Assembly: GCA_034509755.1 (NCBI GenBank) | Contig: CM067547.1 | Coordinates: 48,138,859 to 48,202,858 of the forward strand | Length of the DNA stretch: 64,000 nucleotides | Source of the DNA: Anisodus tanguticus | Taxonomy: Eukaryota; Streptophyta; Magnoliopsida; Solanales; Solanaceae | Direction of reading: 5' to 3' | Part shown: positions 12,301-21,956 of the stretch, in pieces | Layout of the letters: every line of letters begins with the position of its first letter | How positions within the stretch are numbered: the stretch's first letter is position 1 | Program-made: the position numbers and the translations under genes | Notes under the pieces: generated by a model | The model's input: only the letters and a program-made list of their open reading frames with translations | Told to the model about the DNA's origin: nothing | Database searches by the model: none

Positions 12301-12604
12301 CTTACTTTTCTGGAAGCTTTACTGGATTTACAGGCTTCTTCGCTTTCACAGAGCTCGATGAGGTATCAGTCTGGGAAATGAAGCGGGTCGGGTCGGGTTT
12401 TTGGAGCTTCTGGGCGGCTTGTCGGATATCTTTCAATGAAAGCGCGGTGCTTCGATTTCGGAGAGTCCGGCGAGGAGGAATGATTGGCTTCTCCGGTGTT
12501 TTGGAGCTCCATGGATCTAAAGATGGAGCTCCGGAAGATGTATCCGGGTCGGATCCGAGATGGAGTTTCTTCTTTGATTTGAATGGTTTAGTAGTAGTAT
12601 CCAT
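9381..12604 (-). CDS. CDT1: CDT1-like DNA replication licensing factor (7 exons, 530 aa)
   Basis: Coding exons on the minus strand are 12604-12306, 11721-11602, 11506-11302, 10784-10167, 10031-9830, 9735-9645 and 9438-9381 (TGA at 9383-9381). All introns are GT-AG and the sum is 1593 bases, exactly 531 codons. CDT1 works with ORC and CDC6 to load MCM helicase onto origins in G1. The N-terminus reads MDTTTKPFKSKKKLHLG, as in plant CDT1, with a cyclin-binding-like RRTLRNRS. Residues about 100-207 form the central domain (KYELLDEFFHRMVSSIRLL), which binds geminin in animals. Residues about 209-414 are a Ser/Thr/Pro-rich linker with many TP sites, likely CDK targets. Residues about 415-530 are the MCM-binding winged helix (KWRKKMITSLPKFFDMIYFL), ending SIRRRIAEAK. 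Nothing is broken. Identification is by domain memory, not by search. Confidence 0.93.
10983..11060 (-). repeat. Truncated TS-like SINE in CDT1 intron 3
   Basis: The plus strand reads AACAACAACAATGTACGCAG, then ACCTTACCTCC and GGTAGAGAGGCTGTTTC. These are the tail and middle of the TTG-tailed SINE, with an internal deletion of the ACCCAGTG-GGGG part. Confidence 0.6.
11840..12025. mobile_element. Stowaway-type MITE in CDT1 intron 1
   Basis: The ends CTCCGTCC (11840) and GAGGGAG (to 12025) are the Stowaway terminal motif CTCCCTCCGT in degraded form. TA flanks both sides (11838-11839, 12026-12027), the target duplication expected of Tc1/mariner-type MITEs. Confidence 0.7.
12165..12260 (-). repeat. 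Old TS-like SINE relic in CDT1 intron 1
   Basis: The plus strand shows CAACAACATACCCTGTGT and then GAAGGTAGAGGGTAAGAAGA, a decayed form of the AACAACA-ACCCAGTG block seen more clearly at 56400 and 58106. Confidence 0.45.
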
Positions 12605-12699
12605 TGATTGATAATGAAAATAGTAATAAATAAGTGTAAGCGAAAATGAAGAGAGATTAGGGTGAATGTACGGGGTTGTGGGTATTATGTAGTTGCATT

Positions 12700-12846
12700 T
12701 TTATGGCGGGAAAGCTGAGGTGGAGGATGACGTGGATATTATGCCAGGTCAGAATTGGCGCCAATTACCGCGAAAGCTGATGTGTCTACCTTGCCACGTC
12801 AAATTTGGCGCGAAATGCTATCAACGGGGAAAGGCCCATGGGCCGT
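12700..12846 (-). promoter_or_regulatory. CDT1 promoter: E2F-like sites and a GGCCCATGGGCC palindrome
   Basis: Starting about 100 bases upstream of the CDT1 ATG are GGCGGGAAA (12705-12713), TTGGCGCCAA (12755-12764), CCGCGAAA (about 12768) and TTTGGCGCGAAA (12804-12815, a full E2F consensus). A 12-base palindrome GGCCCATGGGCC (12833-12844) contains the site II/TCP-type core GGCCCA on both strands. E2F control of CDT1 at the G1/S step is established in plants; use of these particular sites is inferred. The block is built of two units of about 60 bases and is partly duplicated at 19455-19735. Confidence 0.75.
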
Positions 12847-13115
12847 AATTAGTGAACCTTTGATTGGTATAATTTGCCGATTTGGTGCGATACCGTTACA
12901 GTTCTTTTCTTTATTTCTTTTTTTTTTAAAAGTAAGGTAATAGGAAATTTAGTGCTTTAGTTTTTGATAAAAAATTGATTTTAATCTTTAAAATATTTAG
13001 TTGAGTATATTTAAACTTTAATTAATTAAAATGAGTACTTATGATTTTTTTTCCAGTGAATATTCACGAATTTACCATAATTGTTAATCGCTAAACTACT
13101 TAATTACTTACTCCC
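12845..13115. repeat. Upstream segment of CDT1, duplicated at 19033-19298
   Basis: Both segments run from ATTAGTGAACCTTTGATT through GTTACCGTTAC and TATTCACGAATTTACCATAA to AACTACTTAATTACT, with scattered substitutions and small indels. At the left copy the match stops where a Stowaway end (CTCCCTCCGTCCCAATTTAT, from about 13111) and the DUF1985 pseudogene begin. Confidence 0.75.
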
Positions 13116-13189
13116 TCCGTCCCAATTTATTTCATCTAGTTTGACTTGACATGAAATTGAATCAATTTTGATTTTCAGTGTGTTAAATC

Positions 13190-14309
13190 ATGAATGATGT
13201 TGAATCAATTCCTGAATATTACATCAATCCTAAGGACCGGGAACATACTAGTGTTGCTTGGAGAGGGGATGAACATTTATAAGAATTGTTAGTAACTTTC
13301 TGACAAAAAGACAGTTGAAATTATTGAAGACTCATCCTTTTGGAGAGTTCATGAAATTGACTAAATTGAACGTGTCTGGGATTTTATTGGATGTTATACT
13401 GTTGTTAGAAGTTCACAATAGGGATTCCAATGTTATGTGTTTTAATCTGCAAGGGACTATTGTGAAATTCACCCAAGAAGTCTTTAAAAGAGTTATTGGG
13501 TTATCAATTACTCATCCTCCCCGTTTATTTCATGAAAAATTAAAGACAGTCAATGGGAGTTCTCTTATGAAGAAATATTTTGGTAGCGTGGGTGGTAAAT
13601 CAAATTTGAAAATTAGTGAGTTAAGAAAGTTCATGAATAAGGATGACATTGGAGTAGAACTTGAAAAAGAAGACAAAGACCTTGATGTTGTTATGTTGGC
13701 TGAGGTATATATTGTAGGTCGTGTATTACTTGAGGGTAGAGATGATAAGTCAACCAAGTGGCAGTATCTCACTTACGTTGAGGAAATTGAGTTATTTCAG
13801 CAGTATAATTGGGGACATATCTGTTATGAAGAGCTTTTGAAGTCACTCAAAAGTGCGTTCATACAAGATTCACTTAGGCCAAGGAAACAAATTGCTCTTG
13901 TTGGTTTCGTCTACGCTTTTTTGGTGTGGATTTGGGATTTGTTCACCAACTATCGTAAAAGATATGTGAAAATTTTGGCCAGTCTAGATGAAACCTCTTA
14001 TGATGTCATATGTTTGTAGAGGCCGTGGTCCACATTTTTCAAAATTGAATACAATGCTTACTTCTCGAGATTACTTGAATAAGGTAACTACATTTATTCG
14101 CGTTTATTTTTATGTTATCTTTACTGAATTTTTCCCGTTAAACTGGTTTAATCTTTATTGGATTTCTTTTTGTTTTCATCTGTGTTTTGTATTTCAATAG
14201 AAAGGTAAAGGTGTGGTTGACCAACTTACGCTTACCGAAAGTGATTATGAAGTGAAGATGAAATCACTTCTTTAGAGGATCGTGTTAAGGTACGTATTAT
14301 GTCTTCCTT
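13190..14309 (+). pseudogene. DUF1985 part of a KI/Kaonashi-type transposon gene, copy 1
   Basis: The ATG at 13190 opens MNDVESIPEYYINPKD. A one-base loss near 13278 (ATTTATAAG where copy 2 has ATTTTATAAG) shifts the frame. From 13315 an open frame of about 234 residues carries the DUF1985 fold: a PHPFGEF-type block, then ALVGFVYAFLVWIWDLF near the end. A shared intron starts at about 14082 (AATAAG|GTAACT) and ends before AAAGG near 14202. In plants DUF1985 is commonly joined to a ULP1-type peptidase, in genes carried by Mutator-like elements. The copy stops at about 14310 where Gypsy sequence takes over, and its 3' part resumes at 17942. Confidence 0.8.
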
Positions 14310-14349
14310 TTTTTCCAAGAACCGGTACCCATTACCAATAAGGTTACGA

Positions 14350-15480
14350 TCAAGAACCGGTACCCATTACCAAGAATTGATGATCTTTTTGACCAACTTC
14401 AAGAAGCCAGTTATTTTTCCAAGGTTGACCTTCGTTCGGGATATCATCAGCTGGAAATAAATCTTGATGATATACCCAAAACAGCCTTTAGGACTCGATA
14501 TGGCCATTATGAGTTCTTGGTCATGTCTTTCAGGTTAACCAATGCCCCAACAGATTTTATGGATCTCATGAACAGAGTCTTTAAACCATTCTTAGATTTG
14601 TTCGTGATTGTATTCATCGATGATATTCTAATTTATAGTAAGAGTGTTGAAGAACATGAAGAGCATCTAAGGGTAGTGCTTCAAATCTTAAGACAGTAGA
14701 AACTTTATGCTAAATTTTCAAAGTGTAAAAAATTTGGTTGGAAAATGTGGCTTTCTTGGGCCATGTTGTGTCAAGGGATAGAGTCATGGTAGACCCCCAA
14801 AAGATAGAAACAATGAAGAGCTGGCCAAGACCTACCACTCCGACAGAAATTAGGAGTTTCTTGGGTTTGGCTGGGTATTATAGAAGATTTGTAGCAGGTT
14901 TCTCTAGTCTCGCTGCTCCCTTGGCCCAATTGACTCAGAAATCGATTAAGTACCAGTGGTCAGAGGCGTGCGAGGCAAGTTTTCAGAAGTTGAAGAAGTA
15001 ATTGACTATTACGTCAGTCCTAACCTTACCATTGGGACAATAAGGGTTCACATTCTATTGTGATGCCTCTAAAGTTGGGTTAGGATGTGTCTTGATGCAG
15101 TTTGGAAAATTATTGCGTATGCATCTCGACAATTGAAGATGCATGAAAAGAATTATCTAACTCATGACTTGGAATTGGCCGCTGTAGTGTTCGCCTTACG
15201 AATATGGAGACATTATTTTTATGGGGTGCATGTAGATATATTTAGAGATCACAAGAGTTTACAGTACATAACCACGCAAAAGGATTTGAATCTCCGACAA
15301 AGGAGATGGCTAGAGTTGCTTAAGGATTATGACCTTAGCATTCTCTACCATCCTGGAAAAGCTAACGTGGTGGCTGACGCACTCAGTATGAGATCAATGG
15401 GCAGCTTGGCCCACTTGACAATACAAAAGAGAGATATTGTTCGTAATGTACAAAAATTGGAAAACTTCGGGGTAGTTTAA
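14350..15480 (+). pseudogene. Gypsy reverse transcriptase and RNase H
   Basis: RT reads NRYPLPRIDDLFDQLQ, SKVDLRSGYHQL, TAFRTRYGHYEFLVMSF and the catalytic VFIDDILIYSK (about 14610-14640), so both active-site Asp are intact. A TAG at 14697 and a frameshift follow. The connection domain WPRPTTPTEIRSFLGLAGYYR (14820-14890) and the RNase H block YASRQLKMHEKNYLTHDLEL (15118-15180) come next. RNase H ends in YHPGKANVVADALS. Confidence 0.85.
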
Positions 15481-15512
15481 CTGACCCCGATGTTTTCCAA
15501 GAATGGGAGAAA

Positions 15513-15830
15513 GTGTTTTTAAAAGTCTCTCTAATGAAGGGGGTGATGCGATTTGGAAAGAAAGGGAAGTTGAGACCAAAGTTTATTGGACCATATGAGA
15601 TCTTACTAAGAGTGGGGAATGTGGCTTACGAAGTAGCATTTCCACAAGAATTAGAAGTGGTGCATCCGGTATTTCATGTGTCAATGTTACGAAAATACTT
15701 GAACGATCCAAGTCACGTCATCCGACCCCAAGAGATAGTCTTGAACGAAGAGCTTCAATATGAAGAAATTCGGTGGAAATACCGGATAGACAGATTAAGC
15801 GCCTTAGGAATAAAGATATTTCTTCCGTAA
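15513..15830 (+). pseudogene. Gypsy integrase C-terminal / chromodomain-side tail
   Basis: A 105-residue open frame holds KVSLMKGVMRFGKKGKLRPK, FIGPYEILLRVGNVAYEVA and VHPVFHVSMLRKY. This is the conserved tail of chromovirus pol. It follows RNase H by 30 bases, so the integrase core was deleted here. Confidence 0.85.
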
Positions 15831-16032
15831 AAGTCCTATGGAACAATCACTCCACAGAAGAAGAAACCTGAGAAGCCGAAGACGCGATGAAAGTCAAATA
15901 TCCATTTCTGTTTGAGTAAGGTAATAAGATGTGTTAAGTTGTGTTTCATGTGTGTGCAGTTTGCTTGTCTATGTGCATGTGTTACGACCTTATTCACATT
16001 CGAGGACGAATGTTGCTTAAAGAGGGGGAGAA

Positions 16033-17939
16033 TGTAAAGTCTCGGATGTTTAATATATATATATATATATATATATTTAAAAAATACTCTCCTATTTGAA
16101 ATAGAAGAGCTGTATCTAACTTAGACTTCTACTAAACCTGAATATCCCTCTAGGTTTTCCTTACTTAGGGGTTTTGTAAGACTCAAACTCTCACTCACCA
16201 AAAACTTCACCAAAAATAAAAACTTCACCAAAATGGCAAATTCTTAGTAAAATCCTTTGGTTTTGAGTTAAAATGCATGTTAAAACATAATACGTATGTT
16301 GGAAGAGAAATCATGAAAAAAAAGATGTAGTATAACTTGTGATGAATTATTGATATAGTATTATCTTGTAACAAGTTTGAGTCATGGTTATTGCAGATTC
16401 GCTGAGTTATCCTTGTTAGAATGGGATGAAATTTTCCAGGTTTCTATATCTCTCTTTCACGGTCATATTGAGTCCAAACGAGGCCGAAACCAATATACGG
16501 TTTGAGAGTTATCGGTGTTTAAAGTTTTTGCCTCAGATCGATTGAAATCGAAAGGGCATAATGTATAACGAAAAAAAATTGTACAATCCAGTAACGAATC
16601 TAAAAGTTGTTGATAAACAAAGGTTCTAGTTTTCTCTATTCTTGACAGTTTGAGACCTTACGGAGATCGATCCGACTTACGGATAAAGAGTTATGACTGT
16701 TTTAAGATTGTGTCTTACTTTACAAAAAAATTTGACGAGGCAGTTTTCATAGGGTTATTTCTTTCATGAATTTGTATTAGTTAAACTAAGTATTTTCAAT
16801 AGAAATTGTATATAGTGGTAGGTCATCGTGTTGCTTTCGATTCAGCACAAGAAACGCCTTATTTGGGGTTACGATTTTATAGTTATAACCCTAGCAAGTG
16901 AGAAATAAAAATGAGTTGAAAGAAAGAAAATATTAATTCAATCTTCTGAAAATATGACCAAGTATGGAAGTCTATTATTGTGATATGCATGACTTCATGA
17001 TCTTATGTTCCCATCATTGTCATGTATGATGTGATTTTTATTGACATTGAAAGCTTCTTTCCAGTAAAGATTCTCTAAGGTGAGCTTGGGAGGACTAGAA
17101 GTATAACTTCCCTTCCGGGTAAAGATTCCCTAAGGTGAGCCGGGGAGGAGATTATGCATGTTGTGATTATTGTAGACTTGAAGGCTTCTTTCTAGTAAAG
17201 ATTCCCTAGGGTGAGTTGGGAGGATCAAAAGTATAGCTTCCCTTCCCGGTAAAGATTCCTACGGGTGAGTCGGGAGGGCCAAGAGTGGTTTTTCTCCCAA
17301 GTAAAGATTCTCGAAGGTTTCTGGGGGAGGAGATTTTATGGGTGAATAATTATTATTGGCTTGTACATTTAAGGTAGTGTTAGATGGTTTCATAATGTGC
17401 TTATTGTGTTTATAGTATGATTGTATTTAGAACACTGCGAGGTTGCTTTGAATTGTAAGGCAAGATTCTCACTCAGCCCCGGATGATAAGGCTGACTCTT
17501 TTTATCTAACATGTTTTAGAAAAGCATGACAAAGGAAAGCTCCGCAACAGGGCTAGCGATCATCCTGCAACCTCACTGTTCCACCAATCCATTGCTTCGA
17601 ATTTGGTGAATGTCATCCTTGAATGAGTCTGTCTGAGGAATTAAATTTTGTTATCTCGGAGAATGCCCCACACGAGATTGTTTTCTTTTAGTTTTGAATT
17701 TCTCATTCTATATCTGAAACTTCCATTGAGTCTAGTTAGAAATTGTGGTTGCACGAGTATGGGCTCGCGCGTTCATTAAAGAAATACAAAGATAGAGCTA
17801 ACATGATTATATTATTTCCGCACTTAGATATATGCTTAATTCAGAAAGAAAAGACTTGTAATGGTTCGCCTGGGAAGGGATAGTTTCCCAGGTACCATCA
17901 CACCCTAAGGGAAGACTTGAGATAAGTCGGAGCGTGACA
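16033..17939 (+). repeat. 3' LTR (family with TGTAAAGTCTCGG start)
   Basis: It starts TGTAAAGTCTCGG right after the purine tract and ends GGAGCGTGACA. Inside are a TA microsatellite (about 16052-16076) and five imperfect units of a 50-60-base repeat (17048-17335) built on TAAAGATTCCCTAAGGTGAG with TTCCCTTCC and GGGAGGA arms. Confidence 0.8.
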
Positions 17940-17941
17940 AA

Positions 17942-18680
17942 AAGAAAAGAGTAATCCATTGTTTCCGGATCTTGTTGAAACTACCAGTGGTGTAGACGTT
18001 AGTGGATTGAATTTGCACAAGGTGAATCTCCTGTTGGAGAACGTACAAGAGAAGAACATAATTAATTGTTATCGGATGCTGTTTAATCAAACTCTGATAC
18101 AGATGTTAGTGAAATGCAAGTTGAATCTCTTGTTGGAGATGTCAGGAGAGAAGAGCATGATGAATTAATTAACGTGGCTGCTGAGACGAAACAAGTATCT
18201 CAACAAGCTGTCTTTTCTGCGAATGGTGAAAATCATATTGATGAGGAAGTTATTGTTGTCTATAGTGATGTTGTTGCAGAGCATCCTATTCTTGTGTGCA
18301 ATCCCTTAACCGGCGAAACTATTGTGCTAGAGTCGGTTGCACGAGGTACTCCATGAAGGTCTGCTGATATTGCTGAAAGGAGTGTTAAATCCCAAATGCG
18401 CCAGACACGGTTGCACATGGTACTGTGGTTGAGTCTGATGATGTTGGTGAAGGGAACCCAATGTGGTAAGAGCAGTGAGAAAAGTGATGATGACTTTGCA
18501 GATATTATGGATATAACTTTTTCTGTTGTGGATATGCCTTGTGATATCGGGACCCCTGCTGCTACGAAGACCTATAAATGACGGAAGAGACCAGAGTTAT
18601 CTAATGTTAACATATGGCCTCCAATTTCTTCATTAAAGACTATGGGTCAAAGGGCAAGGATCCCGAGTGTTGCTACTGGT
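17942..18680 (+). pseudogene. DUF1985/ULP1-type gene copy 1, downstream part
   Basis: This aligns with 25337-25870 and then 26936-27143 of copy 2. It encodes pieces such as PDLVETTSGVDVSGLNLH, MQVESLVGDVRREEHDE, HPILVCNPLTGE and KSSEKSDDDFADIMD, in changing frames. The counterpart of 24066-25330 is missing, so the Gypsy insertion or its later deletion removed about 1.3 kb of the host gene. It also lacks the hAT element of copy 2 and shows the empty target (GTAAGAGC, 18466-18473). The copy ends at a Stowaway element (18682). Confidence 0.8.
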
Positions 18681-18681
18681 A

Positions 18682-18918
18682 TCCCTCCGTCTCAATTTAT
18701 GTGATATAGTTTGACTCGACGCGGAGATTATGAAATAAAGAAAGTCTTTTGAATCTTGTAATCTAAAACAAGTCAAAGATATTTGTGTGGTTATAGATCA
18801 TTTCGTTAAGGATAAAAGGTAAATGTTAAAGTTAAATTGTTGCAAATAATGAAATGTATCATTCTTTTTGGGATGGACTAAAAAGAAAAGTGCATCACAT
18901 AAATTGAAATAGAAGAAA
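18682..18918. mobile_element. Stowaway-type MITE
   Basis: The left end TCCCTCCGTCTCAATTTATG follows TA (18680-18681). The right end CATAAATTGAAATAGAAGAAA precedes TA (18919-18920) and is roughly the inverted copy of the left end. About 237 bases. Confidence 0.75.
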
Positions 18919-19032
18919 TATATATTATAATAAATTTGTGTCGTTACTTTATATTTGATGGTAATATAATTTTTAAAATAGTTCAAATATAACATGCATA
19001 GTACATAAAAGGACTTAAAACACTCATTTCAT

Positions 19033-19298
19033 TAGTGAACCTTTGATTATTGTAATTTGCCTATTGGTGTGTTACCGTTACGGTTATTTTCTTTATATAT
19101 ATATTTCTCATTTTAAGTAAGGTTAATAGCATTTTTAGTCTTTTAGTTATTAAATTTTTTTTATATTGATTCTCTTAATATCTAATTAAGTATATTTAAT
19201 TTTTAATTATTCAAAATGTGGACTTTTTTTTTTTTTTTTGCTTGCGAATATTCACGAATTTACCATAATTATTAATCGTTCAACTACTTAATTACTCA
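19033..19298. repeat. Second copy of the CDT1 upstream segment
   Basis: Matches 12845-13115 (see there). It directly follows sequence (18925-19030) that is itself repeated at 19298-19415, so this stretch was built by more than one duplication. Confidence 0.75.
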
Positions 19299-19454
19299 TA
19301 TATTATGATAAACTTATGTTGTTACTCTATATTTTATGGTAATATAATTTTAAAAATAATCCAAATATAATATGCATAGTAGATAAGGGACTTAAAACAC
19401 TCATTTCAATGAATGAAAGGTTAAATGTATTTTGGAATCAACAATGCTGATATA

Positions 19455-19735
19455 AAGAAGTATTTTTCTGGCGGGAAAGATGAGTTGGATGCTGATGTGT
19501 CAACCATGACATGTCGGATTTGGCGCCAGTTACCGAAAAAGATGATGTGGAGGCTGATGTGGCTATTATGACAGGTCGGAATTGGCACCAAGCTTAGGTG
19601 GAGGCTGACGTGTCACTATGCCAGGTTAGATTTGGCGCCAAATTTTCTTAGCGGGAAAGGCCCATGGGCCGGACTTCGTTAACCTTGGATTATTGTAATT
19701 CGCCAATTTGGTGTGTTACCGTTACAATTATTTTG
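19455..19735 (-). repeat. Duplicate of the CDT1 promoter core with three E2F-like units
   Basis: It starts CTGGCGGGAAAGATGAG, like 12703-12718. It holds three units of about 60 bases, each with a GATGTGG/GACAGGTC block and a TTGGCGCC-type site. The sites are TTTGGCGCCAGT (about 19510), a mutated TTGGCACCAA and a perfect TTTGGCGCCAAA (19631-19642). GCGGGAAAGGCCCATGGGCC (19651-19670) follows, as at CDT1. The orientation is the same as at CDT1, but no CDT1 coding sequence lies downstream of it. Confidence 0.75.
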
Positions 19736-19970
19736 TAGTATTTCTCTTTTTATATTGTTTGAAGCTAGATATACTAAACAATTAAATATTGTTCAAATTT
19801 GGTGTGTTACCGTTATAGTAATTATTTTATATAAGTATTTCTCTTTTTATATTTGTTTGAAGCTAGATTTACTAAACAATTAAATATTGTGCAAATTTGG
19901 TGTGTTACCGTTATAATTCTTTTATATAAGTATTTCTCTTTTTATATTTGTTTGAAGCTAGATTTACTTG
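19695..19970. repeat. Tandem repeat of about 110 bases, three units
   Basis: Each unit contains AATTTGGTGTGTTACCGTTA, then TATTTCTCTTTTTATAT and GAAGCTAGATTTACTAAAC. The first unit is the end of the CDT1-promoter duplicate, so the array grew from that sequence. Confidence 0.8.
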
Positions 19971-20871
19971 TGGAATTGGTAATAAGTGAAAGAACGGTCT
20001 ATGATTTTTAATTCTTAGTTTTATATGAACTACAATTATGGACTTTTTTTTATATAAATAAAAGAACTTTCAAAATTCTTTTTATTTTTAAAGGTAATAC
20101 AAATAACACTTAATTTGTGGTTGATTAAGCATGTTTTTCTAGTTCAGAAAAGTTATGAAAATGATCAATATTTTTATCTTTATGTTGAATGACCAAATAA
20201 AAAAGAATTCTAATTAAAGCCAATAAAAGATAGTCTTTTATTCGATACAATTTTTTTTTGCAATGCAGAAATTGTTACTCCTACCGTTTAAGCGACACGA
20301 GAAATGTAATTTCAACTTTTGAGATTGTTGGTATAACGTAGCAAAAATGATGTGTATTAGACACAATTGTAAAAAGAATTACTATGTAGAGAAAATCGTG
20401 TATGAACCTTGTTGTCAAAGGCATTTCGTTACAAATTAAGGGGGCAAATATGTATAAATAAAGCCAATTATTGGCTTAACGAGTCAAAATTTAATCAAAA
20501 TGCAAACATGTAAATTTGGAATTACTTTAGTTATTAATTAAAAATACACATTAACTTTCACATTAAAAAAAAACAAATTAAAATGATGGGGAAGTTAAGC
20601 CATGTTAGATGAGTTGGATGATGATTTGTTATTTGACTCATCATGATCCAACTTATCTTAACCAAATTAAATTTTGGATTGGTTGAGTCATGATCAGTTT
20701 AATAACATTTTTTTGGGGTAGTGTCCCTCATACGCGCTGGTCTTTAGTTTTTTCTCCTCATTTTCGTGGTCTTTAATTTTTTCCCCTCATATCCATTTAA
20801 TGAAAATATTTGGACTAAAGTACCCATGTCCTAGGTGATCCAGTGGGGGGGGGGGGAGGGGGGAGGGAGGG
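19971..20871. other. AT-rich spacer ending in a G run
   Basis: No gene or known repeat was recognised. At 20844-20872 the plus strand is almost only G, broken by a few A, next to the open frame that follows. Confidence 0.5.
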
Positions 20872-21649
20872 GTGTGCATGTTAGATCCGCGTTCTGTTCA
20901 GGCTTCCCCGTCGAATGTTGTATGTAAATCAAGTAGTACAACAAATGAGTCCTTTCCGCTCCTACAAGTTCTTTGTGATGCTACTTGTACACCAAATAAT
21001 TTATCTGAAAAGACTGAACTCTTTGTTCCCTTCGCAAGTGACCTGAAATCCGGGCAGACGCTTGTTGAAGGTGCCAGTTTACTTTCGGGTGCCCATTGGA
21101 ATATCTTCTTACTCCCTTCTTTGAGGAACGTTGTTTTCTCAGATTGAAGTGCAACTTGCAAAAGAAAATGAAGCAGAGTGTGCAACATATCATGCATCAA
21201 TTATTGCACAACTAGTAGATGAAATTAGACGTGGACTTATTGATTTGAACACACCTAGTTTCAATGAAGTTCTTTCGTCTCAAAATGTAGTATGTTTATT
21301 ACATTGTATTTACTTTCCTTCTATTTTTTGTTTTGATAAAGTTGTTTACTTTTATAAGAATTCTTTTTTATGCAGGAAGTTGATAATCAGGCTCTGCATT
21401 CTCAGCAGATACAACAACAACAACAACATACCCGTGAGATCCGACAACTTTATGCATTCTCAACAGATAGGTGATGTAAACCTGCCAATTGTGGAGACAA
21501 CATCTATTGATATCCTTGTTTTGGATGAGTTTTCTTGTAAACATCATAGATGTGACGATGAAAGGAAAGATGATGATGATCTACCTCGTTGGAATTTGAT
21601 CACACCAGAAGATAGTGTGGTTGAAAAACACACAGTTTATGGGGACTGA
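20872..21649 (+). pseudogene. Unrecognised gene fragment with an intron and a SINE insertion
   Basis: An open frame at 20872-21147 contains SFPLLQVLCDATCTPNNL and ELFVPFASDLKSGQTLV. TTTTCTCAG then forms a plausible acceptor at 21143. The next exon (QLAKENEAECATYHASIIAQ... to SSQN, about 21286) is followed by GTAGTATG and, after TTTTTTATGCAG, a last exon (21375-21649) ending TVYGD and TGA. A 41-base SINE piece (21412-21452) plus its 17-base target copy adds 58 bases and shifts the frame. Leaving those out, the reading continues from DNQALHSQQI into GDVNLPIVETTSID without a stop. I do not recognise the family. It may belong to the neighbouring transposon gene. Confidence 0.5.
21412..21452 (-). 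mobile_element. Very short 5'-truncated TS-like SINE
   Basis: The insert begins CAACAACAACAACAACATAC (the reversed TTG tail). It is flanked by a 17-base target duplication, TGCATTCTCAGCAGATA (21395-21411) and TGCATTCTCAACAGATA (21453-21469), with one mismatch. Only about 41 bases of the 3' end were copied. Confidence 0.75.
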
Positions 21650-21956
21650 GAAATATTGTAGTGCAGAAGATGTAGGGAACTAAAATATATTTTTGAGAAG
21701 TTTTTTTTTTTTTTTTTAATTTTTTGTTTGATGAACAATAAAGTACTGTACATTTTTATATTTTATGAATTTATAATAGTGTTTTTGTTATGTTATATTT
21801 ATTATATTTATTCAAATGAATTGTTTTTATTTTTAATGTAATTATTATGTCATTAAGTTTCCCTCTTTTTTGGTGTGATGTATTGCTTTTAAACAACAAA
21901 TTACTTCTTCCTGCATAAACACTTCTCATTTTTTCAAACTGAACTTCTTCCTTTCC

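Larger units (their letters stand above)
14310..17939 (+). mobile_element. Internally deleted Ty3/Gypsy element inside DUF1985 copy 1
   Basis: Parts in order: RT (about 14350-14990), RNase H (about 15040-15470), the chromodomain-side tail (15513-15830), purine tract AAAGAGGGGGAG (to about 16030) and a complete 3' LTR (16033-17939). The 5' LTR, gag, protease and almost the whole integrase are missing. The left border shows a 22-base direct repeat (CAAGAACCGGTACCC..., 14316 and 14351) that looks like repair filler. Confidence 0.85.

Noticed and set aside
17048..17335. Regular ~55-base repeats that look array-like
   Set aside because: They are imperfect tandem units inside a Gypsy LTR, not spaced repeats.
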